Source of the DNA: Bacteroidales bacterium UBA4788
GTDB lineage: Bacteria; Bacteroidota; Bacteroidia; Bacteroidales; VadinHA17
Assembly: GCA_002402965.1 (NCBI GenBank)
Contig: DHGW01000013.1
Location: 5,162-12,720 of the forward strand
Length of the DNA stretch: 7,559 nt
Reading direction: 5' to 3'
A program made the translations under genes and the position numbers. The notes beneath the pieces were generated by a model. That model worked only from the letters and a program-made list of their open reading frames with translations. It did no database searches and was not told where the DNA came from. This document shows positions 1 to 6,336 of this stretch, one piece after another (the first letter of the stretch is position 1; each line of letters opens with the position of its first letter).

Positions 1-1
1 T

Positions 2-40
2 AAAGTGAGCGACCTTATGCCGAAAGTCATGGATCATTAA
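2..40 (+). CDS. Possible C-terminal fragment of an upstream gene (partial)
   Basis: From base 2 a rightward frame stays open for 12 codons and ends in TAA at 38-40, giving the tail KVSDLMPKVMDH. It is followed by an AT-rich gap with a promoter-like element ahead of the aminotransferase, which fits the end of a gene. I do not recognise the product. Twelve open codons can occur by chance, so this is only a candidate. Confidence 0.3.
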   Translation, partial: KVSDLMPKVMDH

Positions 41-52
41 ATTGAATTTGAA

Positions 53-60
53 TACATTTG
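53..60 (+). promoter_or_regulatory. Candidate Bacteroidota -7 promoter element for the aminotransferase
   Basis: The octamer TACATTTG matches the Bacteroidota sigma-ABfr -7 consensus TAnnTTTG exactly. It lies 36 bp before the ATG at 97, which would leave an AT-rich leader of about 30 nt. I see no good TTTG -33 element at the usual spacing. The start codon is preceded by an A-rich stretch (GTAAATAAAG) rather than a clear Shine-Dalgarno sequence, as is common in this phylum. Confidence 0.4.
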
Positions 61-96
61 TGCTTCATTTTTTTAAGACTGTAAATAAAGTAAGTC

Positions 97-1293
97 ATGC
101 CAAAGATCTCAGAAAAGGCCGGGATGATGCCGGCATCACCGATTCGCAAGCTTGTACCCTTTGCCGAGGAGGCAAAACGCAGAGGAGTAAAGGTTTACCA
201 CCTCAATATCGGGCAGCCTGACATACACACTCCGGAAGCTGCACTGCAGGCACTGAAGAATATGGACCTCAAGGTCATCGAATACACCCACTCTGCCGGC
301 AACGAGTCGTACCGCCGCAAGCTGGCCCTGAGCTATACGAAGATCGGCATCGATATTGACCATACTGAGATCATCGTCACCACCGGCGGCTCGGAGGCTG
401 TGCTCTTCGCATTCATGTCATGCCTCAACCCCGGCGAAGAGGTGATCACCTTCGAACCCTTCTATGCCAACTATAACGGTTTCGCCACCACTGCCGGCGT
501 CAATATTGTCCCGGTCAGGACATACATAGAGAATGAATTTGCACTGCCTCCCATCGCCGAGATCGAGAAGAAGATAACCCCTAAGACGAAGGCTATCCTG
601 ATATGCAACCCGAACAATCCTACGGGTGCTCTCTACTCGAAGGAAGAGCTGATGCAACTGCGCGACATTGTGAAGAAGCATGATCTCTTCCTCTTCTCCG
701 ACGAGGTCTACAGGGAGTTCTGCTATGGCGCCGGGCATTTCTCTGCGATGCAGCTTGAGGGAATCAGGGACAATGTGGTGCTGCTCGACTCCGTCTCCAA
801 GCGTTACAGCATGTGCGGTGTACGCATTGGCGCGCTTATAACTCACAACAAAGAGGTGCTTGCTGCAGCGCTCAAGTTCGGACAGGCAAGGCTCTGCCCG
901 CCGGAGCTGGGACAGCTCGTGGCCGAGGCTGCTATTGATACACCGAAGGAATATTTCACGGAGGTTTATGATGAGTATATTGCCCGCCGCGACTTCATGG
1001 TGGATGCCCTTAACAGGATGCCGGGCGTCTATTGCCCCCTTCCGCGCGGTGCATTCTACACGGTGGTGAGGCTGCCGATAGATGACTCGGACAGGTTTGC
1101 CAGGTGGCTGCTTGAGGATTTCAATTACAGGAACCAGACGGTGATGGTTGCACCCGCGACGGGATTCTACTTCACCCCTGGTGGCGGTAAGAACGAGGTC
1201 CGCGTAGCCTACGTGCTTAAGATTGATGATCTCCGCAATGCGATGGAGACCCTGGCTGAGGCGCTGAAGGTTTACCCGGGAAGAACCAATTAG
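97..1293 (+). CDS. PLP-dependent class I/II aminotransferase (aspartate aminotransferase fold)
   Basis: A cytoplasmic fold-type I aminotransferase of 398 aa, full length for the family (about 390-400). Visible landmarks are GQP at residues 39-41, the phosphate-binding GGSE at 97-100, NPNNPTG at 171-177, SDEVY at 201-205 (the Asp that contacts the pyridine nitrogen, plus a Tyr), the Schiff-base lysine K235 in SVSKRYS, and R369 in EVRVAY, the expected substrate-carboxylate arginine. It transfers an amino group between an amino acid and a 2-oxoacid, probably with glutamate/2-oxoglutarate as one pair. The substrate cannot be fixed from sequence, so I give no gene symbol. The ATG at 97 places the family-typical MPASPIRKL segment at residues 11-19. 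The gene is monocistronic in the window and convergent with gatD across a repeat hairpin. A TAnnTTTG element lies upstream. No key residue is missing. Close relatives in Bacteroidales are annotated only generically. Confidence 0.93.
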   Translation: MPKISEKAGMMPASPIRKLVPFAEEAKRRGVKVYHLNIGQPDIHTPEAALQALKNMDLKVIEYTHSAGNESYRRKLALSYTKIGIDIDHTEIIVTTGGSEAVLFAFMSCLNPGEEVITFEPFYANYNGFATTAGVNIVPVRTYIENEFALPPIAEIEKKITPKTKAILICNPNNPTGALYSKEELMQLRDIVKKHDLFLFSDEVYREFCYGAGHFSAMQLEGIRDNVVLLDSVSKRYSMCGVRIGALITHNKEVLAAALKFGQARLCPPELGQLVAEAAIDTPKEYFTEVYDEYIARRDFMVDALNRMPGVYCPLPRGAFYTVVRLPIDDSDRFARWLLEDFNYRNQTVMVAPATGFYFTPGGGKNEVRVAYVLKIDDLRNAMETLAEALKVYPGRTN

Positions 1294-1360
1294 GATTGGC
1301 GATTTGCGATTTGCGATTTGCGAATTAAATCGAAATTCGAAATTCGAAATTCGCAAATCC
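1294..1360. repeat. 7-bp tandem repeats forming a foldback between convergent genes
   Basis: Right after the aminotransferase stop come four heptamers, one GATTGGC and three GATTTGC (1294-1321). After a short junction follow three CGAAATT heptamers (1331-1351). GATTTGCGAATT (1315-1326) and AATTCGCAAATC (1348-1359) are perfect 12-bp inverted repeats around a 21-nt loop. The right arm ends one base before the last base of the gatD stop (1360). The hairpin could stop or stabilise both convergent transcripts, but neither strand has a U-tract after the stem, so it is not a classical intrinsic terminator. It resembles short-period intergenic repeats rather than a coding or CRISPR element. Confidence 0.75.
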
Positions 1361-2745
1361 TATTTGTGTACCCTCCTGATGAATTCCTCCACCTCCGGCA
1401 CACCACCCTGATAGACCAGGTAACCATTGTACGGCTCGCGCTCGGTGATCTCACCATTGACGGGCGTTAACATGATCCTGCGGACCTCCTCCAGGTCATC
1501 CGTCTGCCCCAGCGCCCAGCCCAGTTTGACCCATGCCACCTCGGGAAGCATGTTTCCCAGCGGGATGACACCCTTGGCCATCATATCACGACCGGTCTCG
1601 TACACGAACATATGAACATATCCCCATATCGTCTGGAGGGTCATATAGACCGCCACATTCTCCCTCTGCGCCCTCTCCAGCGCCGGGTAGAGCTCCCTGT
1701 TCACATGGCCCAGCCCGGTGCCGACAATGATGATGCCCTTGTATCCGTTGTCTATCAGTGAGTGGATCATATCCGCCTTCATGTGCGGATAGAAATAGAT
1801 CATCGTCACATTCTCGTTGAAATATGGCATGATCGTCACATTGCGGTCGGCACGCCTCGGGTTGTAGTCCTTCTTCATCGGTTTAACCTCTCCGCGCCTG
1901 ACGGTAGCCAGGGGTATGTCTCCTATCGTCCTGAAGGTCGACCTGTAGGAGCTGTGCATCTTGCGCACCCTGGTGCCACGGTGCAGGAACCCGTATTCAT
2001 CGCTCGTGGGGCCGAACATGCAAACCATCACCTCGGCGATGTCACCGTGACCTGCCGCTGTGGAGGCGTGAATCAGGTTCAACGCGGCATCGGATGATGG
2101 CCTGTCGGATGAGCGCTGCGATCCCACCAGAATAATCGGGACAGGTGAGTTCTGGACCATGAAGGAGAGCGCTGCAGCAGTATGATGCAGTGTATCTGTG
2201 CCGTGACCGATCATGATGCCGTCAATGCCGTTGGCAATCTCATCGCCGATGGCCTTTGCAAGGATCTTGTACTGGTCCGGACCCATGTTCTCGCTGAACA
2301 CCCCGAATAGCTTCTCCGTGCGGATGTTGCACACTTCAGCCAGCTCAGGCACAGCGCCGTAGAGCTCCCCCGGAGAGAAGGCAGGTATGACAGCCCCGGT
2401 GCGGTAGTCGAGCCTCGAGGCTATTGTGCCGCCCGTACCGAGTAATTTCACGTTGGGCTTGTCGTCCGAGTAAGGGAACTCCTTCTCCGGGATCTTGTAG
2501 TTGGCCTTCTTGTAGCCCGTCTCCACCATCCTGATGACAGTGGTTATATCGATACCGATATTGTACCCGCTTTCGATCTTGATCACGATGTGCTGATCGT
2601 CATTGTTCTCCGAACGCGGCAGAACGGTTCCCCTGAAGAGCCCGCGGGTGGTTTCGATCTCCGACTGACCCCAGACCCTGACATTGAACTTCTTAAGCAC
2701 TGCCAGCGCCTCGCCCTTATATCCCTGGAAAAAATCTTCAGCCAT
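1360..2745 (-). CDS. gatD: Glutamyl-tRNA(Gln) amidotransferase subunit D (archaeal-type GatD)
   Basis: This is the glutaminase subunit of the GatDE amidotransferase. It hydrolyses glutamine and passes ammonia to GatE, which makes Gln-tRNA(Gln) from Glu-tRNA(Gln). The 461-aa protein has a small N-terminal domain (about residues 1-95) that is present in GatD and absent from ordinary L-asparaginases, then an AnsA-type asparaginase fold. Catalytic motifs are intact: GTGGTIAS at 103-110 (nucleophile region T107), HGTDT at 181-185 (T183, D184) and RKMHSS with K262, matching the family Thr-Thr-Asp-Lys set. VGSQRSSDRPSSDA at 207-220 is also GatD-like. The length fits archaeal GatD (roughly 420-450). 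The ATG at 2745 lies 8 bp after the gatE stop, so the two are almost certainly one transcript. The GatE neighbour and N-terminal domain argue against a plain type I/II asparaginase. GatD is classically archaeal, so its presence in an apparently bacterial genome is unusual. Confidence 0.95.
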   Translation of the reverse strand: MAEDFFQGYKGEALAVLKKFNVRVWGQSEIETTRGLFRGTVLPRSENNDDQHIVIKIESGYNIGIDITTVIRMVETGYKKANYKIPEKEFPYSDDKPNVKLLGTGGTIASRLDYRTGAVIPAFSPGELYGAVPELAEVCNIRTEKLFGVFSENMGPDQYKILAKAIGDEIANGIDGIMIGHGTDTLHHTAAALSFMVQNSPVPIILVGSQRSSDRPSSDAALNLIHASTAAGHGDIAEVMVCMFGPTSDEYGFLHRGTRVRKMHSSYRSTFRTIGDIPLATVRRGEVKPMKKDYNPRRADRNVTIMPYFNENVTMIYFYPHMKADMIHSLIDNGYKGIIIVGTGLGHVNRELYPALERAQRENVAVYMTLQTIWGYVHMFVYETGRDMMAKGVIPLGNMLPEVAWVKLGWALGQTDDLEEVRRIMLTPVNGEITEREPYNGYLVYQGGVPEVEEFIRRVHK

Positions 2746-2753
2746 TATAGTAT

Positions 2754-4745
2754 TTATATAACCTCCAGAACGCCGGAGACCGCTTTCCTGACTTCAGACA
2801 ACCTCACTGTGCCGATAGCTTTCCGGTGCAGCTGTCCCATTACCCAATTCTCGATACCGGCCATGTTGCCGTTGTAGCAAACCTCCGCGAACCTGCCGGC
2901 AAGTCCCCTGACCTCGTTACTGATTTCGTCCATCGTAGAACGACGGAAGCCGGTTGCAACAAGGATTTCACTGAAATCGGGCGTGGGAGTCGCTACAACA
3001 CCCGGCAGCATTAGTCGCGCCACAGGCGCCAGCAGTTCCTCCCTCCTCAGGAAGGTGAACAGGTCATAGAGCCTTTCATAGCTGAAGCCCCTGGCCACTC
3101 TGCCCCGTCCTTCGAGGCTCCGGAACCGGTGGCCCAACAGGATACCCACCTCCCTGTTGTCAAACCCGAGATCATTGCCGATCCTTTCGATCAGGCCAAC
3201 GAGGTTCTTGCTGAGCAGGTAGTGCCACGTATCTTCGGGAAGGCCCCAGTCCTTCATCTGAAGGAATCGCTCTGCGACATCAACAGGCAGGTCACGGCCA
3301 AGCCTCTCAAGCATTTCCGTGGTTACCGGGATAGGCTGTGAATCAGTATCCGGGTACATGCGGTCACGTCCCGGCAGGACCCTCTCAAAAATTGTTGTGC
3401 CGTCCTCAAACGACTTGCGGGTCTCATTCGGGACACCCTCCAGGGCGAGTTTGATCCGCTCCTCAACCGTCTCAAGTGCGGTGGGGATATCTTCCGCCGG
3501 TCCCCACAGTATTATCTGCGCATCATCGGGAGCAGCAGAGAGCCAGATAGCCACCTCGGGGAACAGGTTGTTAAAGTTGACTTCGGCGATCTCCTCCGAG
3601 TGGATCATGTTCGGCTTCTCGATGCATGCTATCACCTTGAGCCTGCCGCTCAGCTCGTCGGCAAATATGCAGCCCGGCTGGGTGAAGTGCGAAAGTATGC
3701 CGCGGCACCCGGGGAGGTTGACTGCAATGACCTTCTCACCTCGGTCCAGGGCTGCCTTTACCGGCGTAAAATGAAACTCCTTCTCCTTTTCAGTTATCTC
3801 CTTTGTCTTCAGGGACCATGCGGCGGGGTCACAGATCAGCTTCTGAAGCTTCGAGCGGATGTTGAGCAGCGCATACTGCCTGAATGCCTCATTATGCGAT
3901 AGTTCAGGTATCCATTTGATATGGGCTACCCCCTTGATCTCCACCCTGCTGCCGCCCTCACAGCTGACGTTCACATCCTCACGTGCAGCGCCAATGCCGG
4001 TGCGCACCTTGCCGGTGCTGCGATTGAGGAACCTGATGTACTCCGCGGCTTCAGCCAGCTCGCCAGGAGTCAGGCAATCAGGGTAGGTCACCGTTTCTAT
4101 CAATGGCATACCGAGCCGGTCAGTTTTGTATATCCTCTTGTGTCCGATATCCGACACCTCGCGGCATGAGTCCTCCTCAAGGCTCAGCTGAATGAGCCGC
4201 ACCTTCTTGTTTTTGAGCTGCAGCTCGCCTTCCACGCTGATGATGGCCGAACGCTGGAAACCCGTTGGGATGCTACCGTCAAGGTATTGCTTCCTGGTAA
4301 TATGGATCTCGCCGACGATATTCATCTTCGCCGCCAGGGCTATGCTGATTGCAATGTCCACTGCCTCCCTGTCAACAGGAAAAGGCGGAGTATCATCAAC
4401 CTCATAGGTGCAGGCGGTCTGATTATTGATCCGGTAGGTTATCTCCTTCCTGGTTCTGAACTCCATTAACGCGGTGCCGTCATAGACTCCCATCTCGCTC
4501 AGCGTGGGCCTCATGTGACGGATGACCTCGGCATCATAATCTTCATGATCATGGTAGATGCCCGCCGGACAACGGCAAAAAAGCTTGCTCTTCGTCCTCA
4601 GCTGCTGGTGCACTTCGAGGCCCGATTTGAACCCTATTCGCTTATAATCATTAAGTGTTGCCTCGCGGCGACTGACATAACCGATCTCCTCTCTGGTCTT
4701 TTCGTAGTTCTTTTTTGGGTCAATTGTGGACATATTCCAGGACAT
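2754..4745 (-). CDS. gatE: Glutamyl-tRNA(Gln) amidotransferase subunit E (archaeal-type GatE)
   Basis: This is the kinase/amidotransferase and tRNA-binding subunit. It phosphorylates the glutamyl group of Glu-tRNA(Gln) with ATP and amidates it with ammonia from GatD. The 663-aa protein has the GatB/GatE cradle with GLEVHQQL at 42-49, a CRC pair at 57-59 as in the metal site of the family, RQYLDGSIPTGF at 152-163, DRLGMPLIE at 209-217 and TGIGAAREDVNVS at 249-261. An inserted AspRS-like (GAD) domain spans roughly 320-445; it is the mark of GatE and is absent from GatB. Then come RMYPDTDSQPIP at 462-473 and a helical YqeY-like tail (about 480-663). About 35 residues precede the usual archaeal start region (RIGFKSGLEVHQQ). 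The chosen ATG is the first in frame; M5 (4733) is an alternative. It is first in the gatE-gatD operon. The AspRS-like insert and adjacent GatD exclude GatB of GatCAB. Confidence 0.95.
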   Translation of the reverse strand: MSWNMSTIDPKKNYEKTREEIGYVSRREATLNDYKRIGFKSGLEVHQQLRTKSKLFCRCPAGIYHDHEDYDAEVIRHMRPTLSEMGVYDGTALMEFRTRKEITYRINNQTACTYEVDDTPPFPVDREAVDIAISIALAAKMNIVGEIHITRKQYLDGSIPTGFQRSAIISVEGELQLKNKKVRLIQLSLEEDSCREVSDIGHKRIYKTDRLGMPLIETVTYPDCLTPGELAEAAEYIRFLNRSTGKVRTGIGAAREDVNVSCEGGSRVEIKGVAHIKWIPELSHNEAFRQYALLNIRSKLQKLICDPAAWSLKTKEITEKEKEFHFTPVKAALDRGEKVIAVNLPGCRGILSHFTQPGCIFADELSGRLKVIACIEKPNMIHSEEIAEVNFNNLFPEVAIWLSAAPDDAQIILWGPAEDIPTALETVEERIKLALEGVPNETRKSFEDGTTIFERVLPGRDRMYPDTDSQPIPVTTEMLERLGRDLPVDVAERFLQMKDWGLPEDTWHYLLSKNLVGLIERIGNDLGFDNREVGILLGHRFRSLEGRGRVARGFSYERLYDLFTFLRREELLAPVARLMLPGVVATPTPDFSEILVATGFRRSTMDEISNEVRGLAGRFAEVCYNGNMAGIENWVMGQLHRKAIGTVRLSEVRKAVSGVLEVI

Positions 4746-4795
4746 TGCCTCTGCAATTTACACAGAAGCATGGAGAATTGGAAGTGCCCGAATAA

Positions 4796-4816
4796 AGAAA
4801 GTTTGCGCAACTTTCT
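4796..4816 (-). promoter_or_regulatory. Inverted repeat in the gatE leader
   Basis: Perfect 8-bp arms AGAAAGTT (4796-4803) and AACTTTCT (4809-4816) flank the 5-nt loop TGCGC, about 50-70 bp upstream of the gatE ATG. In the leftward transcript the hairpin is followed by a T-rich run (TTTATT). It could be an operator, a leader hairpin or a weak attenuator of gatED. The function is inferred from position and symmetry only. Confidence 0.4.
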
Positions 4817-4878
4817 GCGGCTTTTGGTTTTATTGCCGGACGATTAAAATTATGTCGTAAACAGGGGCTTGGGATTTA

Positions 4879-4886
4879 CAAAATAA
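4879..4886 (-). promoter_or_regulatory. Weak candidate -7 element for gatED
   Basis: On the minus strand this reads TTATTTTG, one mismatch from TAnnTTTG. It would start transcription near 4872 and give a leader of about 125 nt containing the 4796-4816 inverted repeat. No clear TTTG -33 element is seen. It is the best match between the permease and gatE but remains weak. Confidence 0.25.
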
Positions 4887-4896
4887 ACATCGCAAT

Positions 4897-4929
4897 AAAA
4901 AATTGGCATTTGCATTAAAATGCATCCAA
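4897..4929 (-). terminator. Probable intrinsic terminator of the LolC/E-like permease gene
   Basis: Read leftward, TTGG (4929-4926) and TGCATT (4924-4919) pair with AATGCA (4916-4911) and CCAA (4906-4903) around a TT loop, with a small internal bulge. Six T residues follow directly (4902-4897). It lies about 35-65 nt beyond the permease stop and before the gatE promoter region, the right place to end the permease transcript. The stem is AT-rich and imperfect. Confidence 0.5.
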
Positions 4930-4962
4930 CTTAATATTTTTAAGTTCGTAAAGTCTTGATAA

Positions 4963-6207
4963 TCAGTCGTAGCGTATCGCCTTGACGGGTGTTATCCGCG
5001 CTATCAGCTGAGAAGGGATAAGCAGCATCAGGATGATGGCAATCATCGTCCCGACGTTAAGAAGGATGATATGGAGAGGATCCAGGTTGATGGGGACGCT
5101 CTTCAGGTAGTACGAGGAGGGGTCTAGCTGGATCATCTCTGTCTTCTGCTGCAGCAGCGCCAGTCCGATGCCGATGGCGTTGCCCCAGAGGAGTCCTTTT
5201 GCAGTCAGCCATGCAGCCTGGTAGAGGAATACATTCCGGATAATCTTGTTTCCGGCACCAAGCGCTTTCAGAACGCCTATCATATTTGTCTTCTCAAGTA
5301 TCAGTATCAGCAATCCGGATATCATGTTGAATCCTGCCACCAGAATCATAAGCACCAGGATGATGATCACGTTTGTGTCCTGGAATCCCAGCCAGTCGAA
5401 TATCTGCGGGTAACGTCCCCTGATGTTGGTGACCTTGAGCTGATCCTCCTCCTCGGCCACGCGGTAGCCGACGGCATCGCGGACCACGTCCGTCATGTAG
5501 TCGAGATTATCGAAGTCGTTGATGAAGATCTCAAATCCGCTCACCTGGTCTTCGGTCCAACCGTTCAGGCTTCTGATGTGGTTTATGTCGCAGAAGAGGT
5601 AGGTCTTGTCAAACTCCTCGAGGCTGGTCTCGTAGATCCCGCATATTGTGAATTTGCGCATGCGGGGCGGGTCCTGTACGAAGAACATCGCGAATGAGTC
5701 CCCGAGCTTCAGCCCGAGCATGTCAGCCACCTTCTTTGAGATGACCACATCATTGGTTCGCGCCGTGTCGCTGACATTGACCGTCTCCCCTTCCACCATG
5801 CTCGATCTGAAGAAACTCCAGTCGTAGTCGCTGCCTATGCCCTTGAGCACCACCCCCTGGATATTCTCGTCGGTCTTGATTATGCCGGCCTTCATTGCAA
5901 AGACCTGGATGTTCCTGATTCCGGGGTGGCTTTGTACCTTTGAGACGAAGGCCTGTGCCGCACTGACGGGCACGGTCTCGTAGGAGAGGTTCGCATCGAA
6001 ATTGACCACCTGGATATGTGCCCCGAATCCCGCCACCTTGTCGCGTATCTGCTTCTTGAAACCTGTCAGGATGGATACTGCGAGGATCATCACCGCCAGC
6101 CCGAGAGCAATCCCGATTATGGCGATGACGTTGATGGGCCTCGAAAAGGCCGTACCACTGTTCCGGTCCCTGATCAGGCGGCTGGCTATGAAGGTATCGA
6201 TTGACAT
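4963..6207 (-). CDS. LolC/LolE-family ABC transporter permease (FtsX/MacB-like)
   Basis: An inner-membrane permease of the lipoprotein-releasing type, which with a LolD-like ATPase would extract lipoproteins for delivery towards the outer membrane. The 414-aa protein has the family layout: a short cytoplasmic N-terminus, TM1 (about 25-49, ending in the characteristic LTGF), a large periplasmic MacB-type domain (about 50-275), then three more membrane segments (about 278-303, 330-353, 377-398) forming the FtsX domain. Between TM2 and TM3 is EKTNMIGVLKALGAG (305-319), the conserved coupling segment. I chose the ATG at 6207 because the next in-frame start upstream (6312) would only add 35 residues translated from intergenic 7-bp repeats. 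No ATPase gene is adjacent. Bacteroidota permeases of this family are often single homologues, so I cannot choose between LolC and LolE. A different MacB/FtsX-type substrate remains possible. Confidence 0.88.
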   Translation of the reverse strand: MSIDTFIASRLIRDRNSGTAFSRPINVIAIIGIALGLAVMILAVSILTGFKKQIRDKVAGFGAHIQVVNFDANLSYETVPVSAAQAFVSKVQSHPGIRNIQVFAMKAGIIKTDENIQGVVLKGIGSDYDWSFFRSSMVEGETVNVSDTARTNDVVISKKVADMLGLKLGDSFAMFFVQDPPRMRKFTICGIYETSLEEFDKTYLFCDINHIRSLNGWTEDQVSGFEIFINDFDNLDYMTDVVRDAVGYRVAEEEDQLKVTNIRGRYPQIFDWLGFQDTNVIIILVLMILVAGFNMISGLLILILEKTNMIGVLKALGAGNKIIRNVFLYQAAWLTAKGLLWGNAIGIGLALLQQKTEMIQLDPSSYYLKSVPINLDPLHIILLNVGTMIAIILMLLIPSQLIARITPVKAIRYD

Positions 6208-6212
6208 CCGGG

Positions 6213-6220
6213 CAAAATTA
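6213..6220 (-). promoter_or_regulatory. Candidate -7 element for the LolC/E-like gene, very close to the ATG
   Basis: The minus strand reads TAATTTTG, an exact TAnnTTTG match, ending 5 bp before the permease ATG at 6207. If used, the transcript would begin at or next to the start codon and be essentially leaderless. AT-rich repeats can produce this octamer by chance, and no -33 element is visible at the right spacing. Confidence 0.22.
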
Positions 6221-6243
6221 AGAATTAAGAGTGAAGAATTGTA
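6216..6243. repeat. Degenerate 7-bp tandem repeat in the divergent intergenic region
   Basis: AATTAAG occurs twice in tandem (6216-6222, 6223-6229), followed by the variants AGTGAAG (6230-6236) and AATTGTA (6237-6243). The array lies between the divergent permease and namZ genes. It shares the 7-bp period, but not the unit sequence, of the repeat at 1294-1360. A related imperfect repeat, GAATTGTA(TA)ATGCA, recurs at 6236-6250 and 6266-6278. Confidence 0.6.
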
Positions 6244-6311
6244 TAATGCAGGCTTAGAGTTGGGAGAATTGTAATGCAAACCCTGCCAGCGGCATTTATC
6301 AGCCATTTGCA

Positions 6312-6319
6312 TATCTTTA
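6312..6319 (+). promoter_or_regulatory. Weak candidate -7 element for namZ
   Basis: TATCTTTA is one mismatch from TAnnTTTG and lies 17 bp before the chosen namZ ATG at 6337, which would leave a leader of only about 10-12 nt. No -33 element is convincing. The sigma70-like TATAAT at 6242-6247 is the other rightward candidate. Confidence 0.2.
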
Positions 6320-6336
6320 CGGGAAACCTGACTGAG

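Noticed and set aside
418..1356. 312-codon open frame on the minus strand, antisense to the aminotransferase
   Set aside because: It is a shadow of a GC-rich coding gene. Its translation has no recognisable domain and begins inside the 7-bp repeat hairpin.
1294..1360. Short CRISPR-like or IS-end interpretation of the repeat
   Set aside because: The units are only 7 bp with no spacers, there is no transposase or target duplication, and no cas genes are present.
1360..2745. Reading gatD as an ordinary L-asparaginase
   Set aside because: The extra N-terminal domain, the GatD-specific sequence around the second catalytic motif, and the adjacent co-directional gatE all point to GatD.
3319..3774. 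Rightward frame of 151 codons inside gatE, with smaller ones such as 1762-2097 inside gatD
   Set aside because: They are antisense to strongly recognised gatE and gatD sequence, show no family features, and have low-complexity Ser/Arg-rich translations.
6242..6247. TATAAT as a classical sigma70 -10 box
   Set aside because: The phylum uses TAnnTTTG-type promoters. No TTGACA-like -35 is seen at the right spacing, and the hexamer sits in degenerate AT-rich repeats.
6208..6312. Longer start for the LolC/E-like permease at 6312
   Set aside because: The extra 35 residues come from intergenic heptad repeats. Family members begin with a short cytoplasmic segment just before TM1, matching the ATG at 6207.
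6274..6336. Earlier start for namZ at 6274
   Set aside because: It would place 21 residues before an otherwise normal lipoprotein signal peptide (MKKPG...VAAC). The ATG at 6337 is the sensible start.
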